Source of the DNA: Agrobacterium tumefaciens
GTDB lineage: Bacteria > Pseudomonadota > Alphaproteobacteria > Rhizobiales > Rhizobiaceae
Direction of reading: 5' to 3'
Assembly: GCA_025559845.1 (NCBI GenBank)
Contig: CP048469.1
Span: 248,001 to 312,000, forward strand
DNA length: 64,000 nucleotides
Within the stretch, counting starts at the first letter, position 1; each line of letters opens with the position of its first letter. The translations under genes were made by a program, and so were the position numbers. The notes under the pieces are model-generated. The model was not told where the DNA came from and made no database searches. It was given only the letters and a program-made list of their open reading frames with translations. Positions 27,889 through 37,862 of this stretch are shown here, piece by piece.

Positions 27889-29736
27889 ATGAACAACCGG
27901 CTCTTTAAGTCCGTTGCAGGTCAGGTGGTCGCTCTCACGATAGGCTTGATAGCGGTTGCTATCGCCGCGGTCGGCGTATCGACGTACCTGCGGTTGAAAG
28001 ACAACATCATGGAAACGGCACTGCTGGATACCCGCGGGTCGCTTCGCAGCATGGCCATTCTCTACGAGATGAAAGTGGGTGGCGTGACCCTCAAGATGAA
28101 CGAGGGCGATCTGACCACGGTCAATCGCGCCAGCATCGGCACTCTTCTCGATCATGATCTTGTTGACCGCACTGTGGCTGCCAATGGCGGCGTGGCGACG
28201 ATCTTCGAAACCAAGAGCGGCGAATATGTTCGCATTTCCACGAACCTGAAAAATGAAAAGGGTGAAAGAGCTGTTGGCACCAAGCTTGCCAGCGATCACC
28301 CGGCTTTCGCGAAGGTGGCCAAGGGCGAGCCCTATTTCGGTGCGGCAAATCTCTTCGGCAAGAGCTATATGACAGGCTACATGCCGGTTCTCAACAAAAC
28401 CGGTACGACAGTTGGTATTCTCTTTGCTGGCGTTCCGATGGACGTCTATAACGCCCAGATGGATGGCCTGCGTGATCTCATTCTGCTCTGTGGAGCAATT
28501 GCGATGATCGTGATGGGCGCTCTGGCCTACTTCATCATCAAGCGCACGTTGCAGCCTCTCGGCAAGCTGACCGAAACCGTCAAAGCCCTGTCGGAAGGCG
28601 ATCTGGAAGCGCAAATCCCTTATACCGGCAACAAGAACGAGTTCGGCAACATTGCGCGCGCACTTGGTATCTTCCGGGAGAACGCCCATGAAAAGCTCGT
28701 CATCGAAGGTCGCAGCGTCGAGGAACGCGCCGCCGCCGACGCCGAGCGCAACCGGAATGATGCTGAACGCCAGGAGACCGCGCGTCAGATCGAATTTGCA
28801 GTAACCGAGATTGCATCTGGTCTCGGCCGACTTTCTCGCGGTGACCTGACCCGGACGATCGAGACACCCTTCGAAGGCCGCCTTGACCGGCTTCGGGTCG
28901 ATTTCAATGAATCCCTCCTGAATCTGCGCGATGTTCTCAGCCAGATCCATGATCGCACGTTGGTCATTCAGAACAGCGGTTATGAAATGCGCCAGTCCTC
29001 CGACGATCTGTCGCGCCGAACCGAGACGCAGGCCGCGTCGCTGGAAGAAACGGCTGCTGCTGTCGAGGAAATCACCGTGACAGTAAAATCCTCGGCGGAA
29101 CGCGCCCGTGAGGCTAACGAGGCTGTCCGACTGACGAAACGCAGTGCCGATGATTCCGGCTCGGTGGTGAGCAATGCGGTTGAGGCGATGGAGCGCATTG
29201 AAGATGCGTCGCGCAAGATCGAACAGATCATCGAAGTTATTGATGACATCGCGTTCCAGACCAATCTGCTTGCACTGAACGCCGGTATCGAGGCTGCGCG
29301 TGCTGGCGAGGCGGGTAAGGGCTTTGCGGTTGTGGCGCAGGAAGTGCGCGAGCTTGCTCAGCGCTCTGCAGACGCCGCGCGCGAAATCAAGCAGCTCATC
29401 AACCAGTCGACGCAGGAAGTCAGCTCCGGCTCGATGCTGGTTCAGGAAGCCGGCAAGGTCTTGTCCGCCATCAGCCAGCAGATCGTCACCGTCAGCAAAC
29501 ATGTTGAAACCATTGCCACAGCCACACAAGATCAGTCGTCTGCGCTGCATGAGGTCAATGGCACCGTCAACCAGATGGATCAGATGACCCAGCAGAACGC
29601 AGCTATGGCCGAAGAGTCGAGTGCCGCCAGCCAGGTTCTGTCCAATGAGGTCGAGGCACTTCTTGAGCTCGTTCAGCGCTTCCAGATGGAAAAGCATGCC
29701 GAAAGCCATGCTGATCGTTTCGGGCGTGCAGCCTGA
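27889..29736 (+). CDS. Transmembrane methyl-accepting chemotaxis protein with single Cache domain
   Basis: A 615-residue receptor. Membrane helix 1 is about 12-33; the periplasmic part (about 34-195) has single-Cache features ([19 protein letters not shown] and [20 protein letters not shown]); helix 2 is about 198-219. A HAMP domain follows (about 220-275), then a linker with further HAMP-like sequence. The kinase-control hairpin tip is [20 protein letters not shown] (about 455-475). It ends FGRAA with no CheR-docking pentapeptide. The ligand cannot be told. No cheW or other che gene is adjacent, so it probably joins arrays built by the che operon proteins. Confidence 0.93.
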   Translation: MNNRLFKSVAGQVVALTIGLIAVAIAAVGVSTYLRLKDNIMETALLDTRGSLRSMAILYEMKVGGVTLKMNEGDLTTVNRASIGTLLDHDLVDRTVAANGGVATIFETKSGEYVRISTNLKNEKGERAVGTKLASDHPAFAKVAKGEPYFGAANLFGKSYMTGYMPVLNKTGTTVGILFAGVPMDVYNAQMDGLRDLILLCGAIAMIVMGALAYFIIKRTLQPLGKLTETVKALSEGDLEAQIPYTGNKNEFGNIARALGIFRENAHEKLVIEGRSVEERAAADAERNRNDAERQETARQIEFAVTEIASGLGRLSRGDLTRTIETPFEGRLDRLRVDFNESLLNLRDVLSQIHDRTLVIQNSGYEMRQSSDDLSRRTETQAASLEETAAAVEEITVTVKSSAERAREANEAVRLTKRSADDSGSVVSNAVEAMERIEDASRKIEQIIEVIDDIAFQTNLLALNAGIEAARAGEAGKGFAVVAQEVRELAQRSADAAREIKQLINQSTQEVSSGSMLVQEAGKVLSAISQQIVTVSKHVETIATATQDQSSALHEVNGTVNQMDQMTQQNAAMAEESSAASQVLSNEVEALLELVQRFQMEKHAESHADRFGRAA

Positions 29737-29804
29737 CAATCAACGGCTGACGGCGTTTCCAGACATAATGCCGTACAGCGTTGCGAGCGTCTGCGCAGCC
29801 GATA

Positions 29805-32800
29805 TCATTCGGCTGCGGCCCGAGGCGGGCCGGATGCCTGACTGAGATAGGCACGCAACGCAGCCGGCTTGAGCGGCTTGTGCTGAACGGTAACGCTGTA
29901 TCGTTCAGCCTCGCTGCGCACTTCCGGGCTGCGATCCGCGGTGATCAGAAGAGCTGGGATGGTTTTGCCGTAGAACGCCCGGATAATCCGAATGGCGCCA
30001 AGCCCGTCTCCATCATCGAGGTGATAGTCTGCAACGATGATGTCAGGCGCTGCCGAGTGGCTAAGGAAAGGTTCGTCGAGCATGGCGACCGAACTCGCCG
30101 GCAGCACTTCGCAGCCCCACCCATTCAACAGCAGCGTCATGCCCTCCAGTATTTTCGGTTCGTTGTCGATGCACAGGACACGAATGCCTTGCAGCCGCTC
30201 CTGACCTGCCCGTGCAAGGTCGTTACCAGCGGTTTTGACTGGCATCACACGATCTGCTTCGCGCTGCAGGTGGATGCGGAATGTCGTGCCTTTGCCCGGT
30301 GTCGAGATCAATTGCACCGGATGATGGAGGATACGCGACAGTCGATCGACGATTGAGAGACCAAGGCCAAGACCGGAGGCTGTTTTCGCGCCTTCGTCCA
30401 GCCGGGCGAATTCCTTGAAAATCGTTCGGAATTTCGACGATGGTATCCCGATGCCGGAATCCGTCACCTGAATGATAACCTCGTTGCCTTTGCGCCGTGC
30501 TCCGACGACGACTTTGCCGGAGAGCGTATACTTGACGGCATTTGACACCAGGTTCTGGATCAGTCGGCGCAGCAGATTTGGGTCGGAGCGCACCGTCAGT
30601 GACGTTGGCATTACCACAAGATCAAGGTTCTTCTCTTGTGCCATCGGTGCAAAGTCCGTCTCGATCCGGCGCAAGAGGTCATTGAGGGGCACCGATGTCA
30701 TGCGTGCCTTCATCGAGCCTGTATCCAGCCGGGAAATGTCGAGAACCGCGCCGAGGATCGTCTCGACCGATTCAAGCGCGGAATCGATATTGTGAACGAG
30801 GTCTCGCTCCCCGGATGCGCCAAGCCGTTCCACCAATGAAGAGGAATAGAGCCGCGCCGCGTTCAGGGGCTGGAGAATGTCATGTCCAGCCGCAGCGAAG
30901 AACCGTGTCTTGCCGATATTGGCTTCGTCCGCCGATGCTCTCGCTTCAGCAAGCTCCCGGTTGACGCGGGTCAGCTCGGCGGTTCTTTCCACCACGCGCT
31001 GCTCCAGCGTCTCGTTCGCCTGCTTCAAGGCCTGATCGCTTGCCACGCGTTGTGTAATGTCGGTGAACGTCGCAACGATGCCTTTGTCGGGAAGCGCGTT
31101 GGAGCGGACTTCGATAATGCGTTCACCGCCGGAAAGAACGAGGGAGAACGGCATGTCCATTGTTAGAAAACGGGCAATCAACTGACCTGTTTCTCCGGCC
31201 GGCACATCGCCACGCTGTTGCAGCATCACGACGATATCGGTCAATGGCAGCCCGACCTGACCGAATTGTTCGGGCAGGTCCAGCAACGTCCGGAAGCGCC
31301 TGTTCCAGATGGTGAGCTGCTGCGAACTGTCGAAAACGGCGATGCCTTGATCCATCTGGGCAAGCGCTGTCTGCAACATGTCCTGATTGTATTGCAGCGC
31401 CTCGCTCGCCTGGTCGAGCAGCCATGCCGTGTCGGCGCTGGTGTCTTCGGCCTTCTGAAGAATGATCGACAACACCAGCCTGGCCGAAGACGAGCCGATG
31501 GCACTGCCAAGCAACTGTTCGGAAAAATGGATCAGGGCCATATCCGCTGGCTGTTCGTCGTTCAGCTTTCTGCCCGCGGTCTTCTCGTAGGTCGCCAGCG
31601 ATCGCAGCATCCGCTCTTCGCCGAGATAACGGGCAATGGCGCTTTTCAGGTCACCGACGCTGACGCGGGTCTTCCAGCCACGTGTTGCAAATTGCGATTT
31701 AGAGTGGCGTTTGACGAAGATGCCCGCCTGAATACGCTCTATGGGTCGCGGATTACGCGACAGAGACCCCAGGACAAAAGCCAGGCCATTGACGAGCAGG
31801 CTTAACAGTACGGCATTGACGAAAGGGTCGGCCTGCGGGCCGCTGAAGACGGTGCTGCCGGAGAACAGAAAACCAAGCACGGTCGCTGCGATGTGGGAAT
31901 TGTCCGGCCCGCCAAGGCTGGGCAGAAACAGCAGATAAGCCCAGACCAGAAAGCCGGAACTCAGTCCCGCAATCGCGCCACGCGCATTGGCGCGTCGCCA
32001 GACAAGCCCGCCGAAAAGCGCCGGTGCCATCTGGGCGATGGCGGCAAAGGCAAGCAGGCCGATGGAGGCAAGGCCGGACGTTGCATCGGCTGCTCTATAA
32101 TAGCTGTAACCCAGCAGCAGCACGGCAAAGATTGCCGTGCGCCGGATATTCAGAAGAGTTTTGGCGAAGTCGTCCCGATGTGGAGAGCGGTTCAGAAGTT
32201 TCTGCCGCAAAAAGATCGGCATCACGATGTCATTGGAGATCATGATGGAAAGGGCAACCGATGCCACGATAACCATTGCCGTGGCTGCCGAAAACCCGCC
32301 AATGAAGGTTATCAGCGAAACGACGGGCATTTCGTGGGTTAGAGGAAGCTGCAGCACGTAGAGATCCGCATCTCCGCTTCCGCCGAGTTTCAGAATTCCG
32401 GCGACGGCAATCGGCAGAACGAAGATGTTGATTGCAATGAGGTAAAGAGGCAGCAGAACGCCCGCCATTCGCAATTCCTGCGGCGTGCGGTTTTCCACAA
32501 CGGTGACATGAAACTGGCGCGGCAGCAGAATGATTGCAAAACCCGATAGCAGGGTCAGCACGATCCAGCGACTGATGGGCGTCTGATAGGAAATGGCGTG
32601 CATTGCCTGCTCGTTGGCGGAAGCGAGTTCCCACAGATGCGCGGGGCCGTCGAACAGGATGAAGACGACGTAGAACCCGACGGTACACATTGCGAGCAGT
32701 TTGACGAGCGACTCCATCGAAATCGCCAGGATCAGCCCGTCCTGATGTTCTGTCGCGTCCGTATGACGGGTGCCGAACATCACGGCAAAGCCCGCCATGA

Positions 32801-33314
32801 CAAGCGTGACGACAAGCGGCAGGTCGAGGAAATACAGGTTTCCACTGCCGATACCGTAGTCGCCAGGATCGACCATGGTCGCGACGGAGCTGGAAACGGC
32901 CTTCAGTTGCAAGGCGATATAGGGAATGGCCCCAACCAGGGCGATGATGGCTACGATCATTGCGACGGTGGAGTTTTTGCCATAGCGGGCGGCAATGAAG
33001 TCCGCCACCGATGTCAGCTTCTCGGCTTTCGCCAATTCGACGATCCGGCGAATGACAGGCATACCAAGCGTGAAAGCAAGGATCGGCCCGGTGTAGATGC
33101 CGAGAAACTCGAGCCCTTTGTCAGCGGCAAGCCCGACGCCACCAAAATACGTCCAGGAGGTGCAGTAGACCGCCAGGCTCAGCGCATAGACAAACGGGCG
33201 CCCTTTTTTCGGAGCGTTTCTTTTTCGGCTGTTTCTGTCGCCATAACTTGCCACTGCAAACAGCAGCAGAATGTAGGCGAATGCCGAAACGAATATGATC
33301 CATCCAGGAAGCAC
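29805..33314 (-). CDS. Hybrid sensor kinase with sodium:solute symporter-like N-terminus
   Basis: A 1169-residue protein. Residues about 1-520 are a sodium:solute symporter (SLC5-like) domain with about 13 membrane segments. A linker and PAS domain follow (about 645-760), a coiled coil, a HisKA domain with phospho-His in AAGHDILQPL (about 810), an ATPase domain (NLVSNAVKYT, DSGIGIP, GLGLGLSI) and a C-terminal receiver with Asp in IVADYHLDDGDGLG (about 1100). This order is known from CbrA-like kinases and hybrid relatives. The GTG at 33314 follows GGGAGG at good spacing. It is convergent with the chemoreceptor gene; no cognate response regulator is adjacent. Confidence 0.93.
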   Translation of the reverse strand: MLPGWIIFVSAFAYILLLFAVASYGDRNSRKRNAPKKGRPFVYALSLAVYCTSWTYFGGVGLAADKGLEFLGIYTGPILAFTLGMPVIRRIVELAKAEKLTSVADFIAARYGKNSTVAMIVAIIALVGAIPYIALQLKAVSSSVATMVDPGDYGIGSGNLYFLDLPLVVTLVMAGFAVMFGTRHTDATEHQDGLILAISMESLVKLLAMCTVGFYVVFILFDGPAHLWELASANEQAMHAISYQTPISRWIVLTLLSGFAIILLPRQFHVTVVENRTPQELRMAGVLLPLYLIAINIFVLPIAVAGILKLGGSGDADLYVLQLPLTHEMPVVSLITFIGGFSAATAMVIVASVALSIMISNDIVMPIFLRQKLLNRSPHRDDFAKTLLNIRRTAIFAVLLLGYSYYRAADATSGLASIGLLAFAAIAQMAPALFGGLVWRRANARGAIAGLSSGFLVWAYLLFLPSLGGPDNSHIAATVLGFLFSGSTVFSGPQADPFVNAVLLSLLVNGLAFVLGSLSRNPRPIERIQAGIFVKRHSKSQFATRGWKTRVSVGDLKSAIARYLGEERMLRSLATYEKTAGRKLNDEQPADMALIHFSEQLLGSAIGSSSARLVLSIILQKAEDTSADTAWLLDQASEALQYNQDMLQTALAQMDQGIAVFDSSQQLTIWNRRFRTLLDLPEQFGQVGLPLTDIVVMLQQRGDVPAGETGQLIARFLTMDMPFSLVLSGGERIIEVRSNALPDKGIVATFTDITQRVASDQALKQANETLEQRVVERTAELTRVNRELAEARASADEANIGKTRFFAAAGHDILQPLNAARLYSSSLVERLGASGERDLVHNIDSALESVETILGAVLDISRLDTGSMKARMTSVPLNDLLRRIETDFAPMAQEKNLDLVVMPTSLTVRSDPNLLRRLIQNLVSNAVKYTLSGKVVVGARRKGNEVIIQVTDSGIGIPSSKFRTIFKEFARLDEGAKTASGLGLGLSIVDRLSRILHHPVQLISTPGKGTTFRIHLQREADRVMPVKTAGNDLARAGQERLQGIRVLCIDNEPKILEGMTLLLNGWGCEVLPASSVAMLDEPFLSHSAAPDIIVADYHLDDGDGLGAIRIIRAFYGKTIPALLITADRSPEVRSEAERYSVTVQHKPLKPAALRAYLSQASGPPRAAAE

Positions 33315-33532
33315 GCATCCTCCCCATGCTGGAACTCCTTGATCACAGCATAGGGGAATTTCAGGCGGTTGAGAATGAGCGCGGTCTGAGCATAAAGTTC
33401 AACGTCAGCCTGAAATAATCCAATAAAGACAATCTTAATGGATTCCATACAACGCGCGGACGCTGTATCGTTCGTACCGTAGGGACAGTCACATAGCTTC
33501 AGCCTCAGAAGCCGGAGAGAGGGACAATCTGG

Positions 33533-33961
33533 ATGCTTAACGAATTTAAAACGTTCATTGCCCGCGGCAATGTCATGGACCTTGCCGTCGGTGTCATTAT
33601 CGGTGCCGCCTTCAGCAAGATCGTCGACTCCGTCGTCAACGATCTCATCATGCCAATCGTCGGTGCGATCTTTGGTGGTTTCGATTTTTCGAACTACTTC
33701 CTGCCGCTGAGTTCAAGCGTTACTGCTACGTCGCTGGCTGCCGCCCGCGATCAGGGCGCCGTCTTCGCCTACGGTAATTTTCTGACGGTTGTCATCAACT
33801 TCCTCATTCTGGCCTGGATCATCTTTCTGATGGTCAAGGGCGTAAACAGACTCCGCGCTTCGGTGGAACGTCAGAAACTCGCGGAGAAGGCAGAAGCTGC
33901 TCCTCCACCGGAAGATGTGAAACTGCTCACGGAAATCCGCGATCTGTTGAAGACGCGCTAG
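33533..33961 (+). CDS. mscL: Large-conductance mechanosensitive channel MscL
   Basis: A 142-residue MscL of normal length. The N-terminal amphipathic helix and first membrane span ([20 protein letters not shown]) and second span ([20 protein letters not shown]) are clear, and the C-terminal helical bundle ends with [12 protein letters not shown]. It forms a pentameric tension-gated pore that releases solutes on osmotic down-shock. It is probably monocistronic; a large stacked hairpin follows the stop. Confidence 0.96.
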   Translation: MLNEFKTFIARGNVMDLAVGVIIGAAFSKIVDSVVNDLIMPIVGAIFGGFDFSNYFLPLSSSVTATSLAAARDQGAVFAYGNFLTVVINFLILAWIIFLMVKGVNRLRASVERQKLAEKAEAAPPPEDVKLLTEIRDLLKTR

Positions 33962-33973
33962 GGCTTAAACGAT

Positions 33974-34024
33974 CCCTGGTCGGGCAACATGCGTCCGTTG
34001 AAACGGACCGATTGCCGACCGGGG
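33974..34024. repeat. Stacked inverted repeat after mscL
   Basis: CCCTGGTCGG(G)CAA (33974-33987) pairs with TTGCCGACCGGGG (34012-34024): ten pairs, a one-base bulge, then three pairs. Inside lies a second hairpin, GTCCGT TGAA ACGGAC (33993-34008). No T-run follows, so it is not a typical intrinsic terminator. It may still end or protect the mscL mRNA, or act in the leader of the next gene. Confidence 0.6.
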
Positions 34025-34118
34025 AGCAATCCATAAAGAAAATCCATCTTCGCCTCACGGAATATCATGCATATCGGCCGTTCGATGCGATAAGACGACA
34101 CCAAACGGAGTGTCTTGA

Positions 34119-35285
34119 ATGTCCATTTTGAACAGCCTGAGCGCGCGCGCTCTGGCCGCTCCCGAGAGCGGTATTGTCGAAGTCATGAACTACGCCCGCG
34201 GGCGTGATAATCTTTTGCCGCTGTGGGCCGGTGAAGGCGATTTGCCAAGCCCGGCTTTTATCAATCAGGCTGCAATCGATGCGTTGAACAATGGCGAGAC
34301 GTTTTATACTTGGCAGCGCGGTATCCCCGAACTGCGTCAGGCTTTGAGCCGTTATTACACCCGCCATTTTGCCGTATCGCTTCAGGAAGAGCATTTTTAC
34401 GTCACCGGTTCCGGCATGCAGGCCATCGCGCTCGCCGTTCAGGCTCTGACGTCGCCTGGCGACGAGATGGTGTACCTGACCCCGACGTGGCCAAATATCG
34501 TCGCCGCGATCGGCGTTGCTGGTGCCAAGGCGGTGGCCGTCGGCATCGATTTCCACGACGGCGGCTGGCATCTCGATATCGGCAAGCTTGAAAGCGCCAT
34601 TACGCCAAAGACCAAGGCACTGTTCATCAATACCCCGTCCAACCCGACCGGCTGGACAGCAACGCATGACAATCTGCGTGACATTCTCACGCTCGCCCGC
34701 AAGCACGGCCTGTGGATCGTCGCGGACGAAATCTATGCGCTCTATCATTACGCCGGGGGGCGTGCGCCGTCGTTCCTCGATGTGATGGAGCCGGATGATC
34801 GGATCATTTTTGCGAACTCCTTCTCCAAGAACTGGTCGATGACCGGATGGCGGGTCGGCTGGCTGGTTGCACCCCCGGAAATCGGTCAGGTCATTGAAAA
34901 CCTCGTTCAATACTCCACATCCGGCGTTGCCCAGTTCATGCAACGGGGCGCTGTTGCTGCGCTTGATCACGGTGACGATTTCATCAGGGAGAATTACGAG
35001 CGGGCCCTGACGTCCCGAGACATTCTTTGCGATGCCTTGATCGCGACAAACCGCGTCGAGACCCTGAAGCCCGATGGCGCCCTCTACGCCTTCCTGAAGG
35101 TGGATGGTGTCACAGATAGCCGCAACACGGCGCTCGACATTGTCGACAAGACCGGCGTCGGCCTTGCGCCAGGAACGGCCTTCGGTCAAGGCGGTGAACT
35201 GTTCCTGCGTGCATGCTTCCTGCGCAATCCGACACAGATAGAAGACGCGGCCGATCGGCTCGCCTCCTACATTCTCGGTCGATAA
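34119..35285 (+). CDS. PLP-dependent aminotransferase, class I/II
   Basis: A 388-residue fold-type I aminotransferase. The PLP Lys is in NSFSKNWSMTGWRVGWL, the cofactor Asp in IVADEIYALYHY, and the substrate-binding Asn in INTPSNPTGW. It resembles aspartate/aromatic aminotransferase-like enzymes, but the amino-acid substrate cannot be assigned. It appears to be monocistronic, between mscL and galE. A 427-codon open frame on the opposite strand over the same region is a shadow. Confidence 0.93.
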   Translation: MSILNSLSARALAAPESGIVEVMNYARGRDNLLPLWAGEGDLPSPAFINQAAIDALNNGETFYTWQRGIPELRQALSRYYTRHFAVSLQEEHFYVTGSGMQAIALAVQALTSPGDEMVYLTPTWPNIVAAIGVAGAKAVAVGIDFHDGGWHLDIGKLESAITPKTKALFINTPSNPTGWTATHDNLRDILTLARKHGLWIVADEIYALYHYAGGRAPSFLDVMEPDDRIIFANSFSKNWSMTGWRVGWLVAPPEIGQVIENLVQYSTSGVAQFMQRGAVAALDHGDDFIRENYERALTSRDILCDALIATNRVETLKPDGALYAFLKVDGVTDSRNTALDIVDKTGVGLAPGTAFGQGGELFLRACFLRNPTQIEDAADRLASYILGR

Positions 35286-35591
35286 GCGCCAAGGCGCGGT
35301 TTCCGCAGCAGACCGACCCAACATCACATCGACCTGAGGTTTTTTCAACTTCAGGGCGATGTGTTGCGCCTATATCATCGACGGCTGGAACCTTTTGTGG
35401 TATTTGTCTCGATATTGCGGTTTTGACTGCCTTTTCAGCCAATCAATAAAATTCTCCCTATTGCCATAACCAACTGTAAGCCACGTCTGCAAACAGGCGG
35501 ACGCGGGCCAGCGGTTTCGCTGTGCAAGTAATCAATGATGAAGAATTATTGGATTTGATGACTGCAACAAAAGACAACAGGGAAGAGTGTC
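35286..35591. other. Intergenic region upstream of galE
   Basis: About 306 bases, AT-richer towards the right. It presumably carries the galE promoter. GGGAAGAG just before 35592 is a possible ribosome site. No gene or clear hairpin is seen. Confidence 0.45.
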
Positions 35592-36623
35592 ATGAGTGTT
35601 CTGGTCACAGGCGGGGCCGGTTATATAGGCAGTCACATGGTGTGGGCTTTGCTCGACGCCGGGGAGGAAGTCGTTGTCGTGGACCGGTTGTCGACTGGGT
35701 CACGGTGGGCGGTTGCGCCACAGGCGCGCTTCTATCTCGGCGATGCGGCAGATAGCGCCCTGCTTGGCCAGATTTTCGAAGAGAACCAGATCGACGCCAT
35801 ATTCCATTTTGCGGGATCTTTGAGCGTTCCCGACTCGATCAGCCGGCCCCTCGAATATTATGAAAATAACACCGGAACCACGCGAGCGCTGGTCAGCGCT
35901 GCAGTGAAATATGGCATTCGTAACTTCATCTTCTCTTCGACGGCCGCCGTTTATGGAACGCAGCCAACGGAAGGGCCGGTCCCGGAGACGGCGATCCTCA
36001 GCCCCGAAAATCCGTATGGCATGTCCAAACTCGCCTCTGAAATCATGCTGCGCGACGTCGTCCAGGCACATGACTTCAACTACGTTGCACTGCGTTACTT
36101 CAACGTCGCGGGTGCCGATGTCGCGGGCAGGGCAGGGCCGTCGCCGACCGGTGTGGCAAATCTGATCAAGGTTGCCTGCGAAGCCGCTGTTGGACGACGT
36201 GACCGTGTAGAGGTTTACGGAACCGATTATCCAACAATCGACGGTACTGGCGTGCGCGACTACATCCATGTGAGCGATCTCATTGATGCGCATTTGCTTG
36301 CCATGAAGCACCTGCGTGCTGGTGGAGAAACGAAAACGCTCAATTGCGGTTACGGTGTTGGTTATTCGGTGCTGGAAGTTCTGCAGGCTGTGCAGCAGGA
36401 ATCGGGCAAGGATTTTCCGGTCGTTCACTGTGAGCGTCGTCCAGGCGATGTCGCAGCCATGACCGCGGATTCCACGCGCATTCAGTCGGAACTGGGTTGG
36501 CGGCCGCGTTACAACGATCTGCGGACGATCGTACGGACTGCTTTGCAGTGGGAAGAAAAGCGCGAAATCCGTCGTAACGAGATCATGCAGCCGGTTCGGC
36601 GCAAGCTGGCGGCTATCGGCTGA
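35592..36623 (+). CDS. galE: UDP-glucose 4-epimerase (GalE/ExoB)
   Basis: A 343-residue short-chain dehydrogenase-type epimerase. The NAD-binding motif GGAGYIGSHM is at the N-terminus, and the catalytic Ser/Tyr/Lys are in FSSTAAVYG and PYGMSK. It interconverts UDP-glucose and UDP-galactose; in rhizobia this activity (ExoB) supplies galactose for succinoglycan and LPS. One unrelated gene follows, convergent with an 11-bp overlap of the 3' ends. Confidence 0.93.
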   Translation: MSVLVTGGAGYIGSHMVWALLDAGEEVVVVDRLSTGSRWAVAPQARFYLGDAADSALLGQIFEENQIDAIFHFAGSLSVPDSISRPLEYYENNTGTTRALVSAAVKYGIRNFIFSSTAAVYGTQPTEGPVPETAILSPENPYGMSKLASEIMLRDVVQAHDFNYVALRYFNVAGADVAGRAGPSPTGVANLIKVACEAAVGRRDRVEVYGTDYPTIDGTGVRDYIHVSDLIDAHLLAMKHLRAGGETKTLNCGYGVGYSVLEVLQAVQQESGKDFPVVHCERRPGDVAAMTADSTRIQSELGWRPRYNDLRTIVRTALQWEEKREIRRNEIMQPVRRKLAAIG

Positions 36624-37473
36624 TATCTGGCCGTGTCGAGTTGCGATGGATCAAGGGCGAGGAAAACCGGAATTCCGGTTTTCCGATAGCGGCGGCACTT
36701 CGTAGCCACCTGGTGTCGTCAAAAAACGCGCGTGCAAGTTCCAGTTCGCGTGGTTTCTCTACTTCGAGCAACAGCACATTGAGCCGATGCGGAGCACTTG
36801 GCTCAGGTTTGCTGGAGGCAGAGATTCCGAAACGCTGCTCCTGATAGACCTGCATCCGGCTTGCCAGATCCGGCAAGCTTGAGAAATCACTCCAGTGGGT
36901 CGCGCCCACGATCAAGGCAAGGACGTCACGCAGGCGCGATCGTATCAGATCGCCGTCTGGCGTTTGAGGCGCAATAGCCTTGATGCGAATGGAACGAATC
37001 TCGCCCGCAGCATTGCCACGGATATCCAGGAAGAGCGATGCCTGCTCGCTTTCAGCACTCGCGTCGCTCTGCTTGAAGTCGGCCATGCACTCAAAGCTGC
37101 CGCCGTTAACAGGGCTGGTGTTTCCATCCTGCAGGCTGACGAACCCTTCGGCCAGGAAGCGCTCACACAATGATGCGCCGGGCAGCACAAAGCTGCGCAC
37201 AAAGAATGTCGGCGGGACAGATTGCTCGAATTTCAAGAGATATGCCGGGACATTGACGTCACCGGCGACCAGAGGCTTGCGTCTGATGCGTGTCATCTTC
37301 GGCGGATTGTCGATCGACTTGACCACGGGTGCGACACCAAAGTGCTGCAGCAAACTTTTGAGGTGTCGTTTGTCATTGGCCAGAAGCACTGTTGCGGCAA
37401 TTGCCAGGCACACGCCCAACACTGCAATCAGCGGCGCTATTTTGCTTCGTCTCTCCTGTAGACTTGCGCTCAT
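36613..37473 (-). CDS. Membrane-anchored protein of unknown function
   Basis: A protein of about 286 residues: one N-terminal membrane span (APLIAVLGVCLAIAATVLLA, about 12-33), then a soluble, probably periplasmic part. I recognise it only as a rhizobial conserved hypothetical. Two Cys (SLCERFL and FECMADF) could form a disulphide. ATG 37473 follows AGGGT; a TTG two codons earlier is also in frame. The stop lies inside the 3' end of galE. It is 160 bp downstream of yacG and may be transcribed with it or alone. Confidence 0.8.
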   Translation of the reverse strand: MSASLQERRSKIAPLIAVLGVCLAIAATVLLANDKRHLKSLLQHFGVAPVVKSIDNPPKMTRIRRKPLVAGDVNVPAYLLKFEQSVPPTFFVRSFVLPGASLCERFLAEGFVSLQDGNTSPVNGGSFECMADFKQSDASAESEQASLFLDIRGNAAGEIRSIRIKAIAPQTPDGDLIRSRLRDVLALIVGATHWSDFSSLPDLASRMQVYQEQRFGISASSKPEPSAPHRLNVLLLEVEKPRELELARAFFDDTRWLRSAAAIGKPEFRFSSPLIHRNSTRPDISR

Positions 37474-37603
37474 TCGCAAGACCCTATCACGGCGGGAAAT
37501 ACGCCCGGTGGCCTCTGTGCTTCATGATTTTTCAAGGCATGAAGCCGGAAATCAAATAAAATGCGGGCAACTGCCCAAAAACAATAAATAATCAATTCAT
37601 ATC

Positions 37604-37626
37604 AAAGCCACCGCTCTGGGTGGCCA
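37604..37626 (-). terminator. Weak candidate terminator after yacG
   Basis: A GCCACC/GGTGGC stem just past the yacG stop. On the minus strand it is followed only by TTTGAT, so termination would be weak. Confidence 0.35.
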
Positions 37627-37633
37627 GGGTACT

Positions 37634-37858
37634 TCAGTCGCTTGCGTTCTTGTCGTTACTTGGACGGTCAGGGCTGCTTTCGTCGTCTGCTACCGGAATA
37701 GCGTAAGAGCCTTTCAGCCATCGTGCGAGGTCGAGAGAACGGCAACGGTCCGAGCAGAAGGGGTAGTCTTCGCGCGTCGAGGCGCGGCCGCACTCCGGGC
37801 AAGGCTGTGATTTCCGAAGTGGTGTGACCTTTGACGTCTCTTTCGGTGTTTCCGCCAT
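37634..37858 (-). CDS. yacG: Zinc-binding DNA gyrase inhibitor YacG
   Basis: A 74-residue zinc-finger protein. The four Cys ligands are C20, C23, C35 and C39 (PCPECGR and [16 protein letters not shown]), the YacG signature. In E. coli YacG binds GyrB and inhibits gyrase. It follows maf by 4 bp, a common alphaproteobacterial pairing. Confidence 0.93.
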   Translation of the reverse strand: MAETPKETSKVTPLRKSQPCPECGRASTREDYPFCSDRCRSLDLARWLKGSYAIPVADDESSPDRPSNDKNASD

Positions 37859-37862
37859 GATC

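Noticed and set aside
33179..33448. 89-codon minus-strand frame overlapping the start of the hybrid kinase
   Set aside because: The first 50 residues look plausible, but there is no ribosome site and it runs into the kinase gene in another frame. Left unresolved at low likelihood.
34065..35348. 427-codon open frame on the minus strand
   Set aside because: It lies opposite the aminotransferase gene, which has all family motifs; the antisense product has no recognisable domain.
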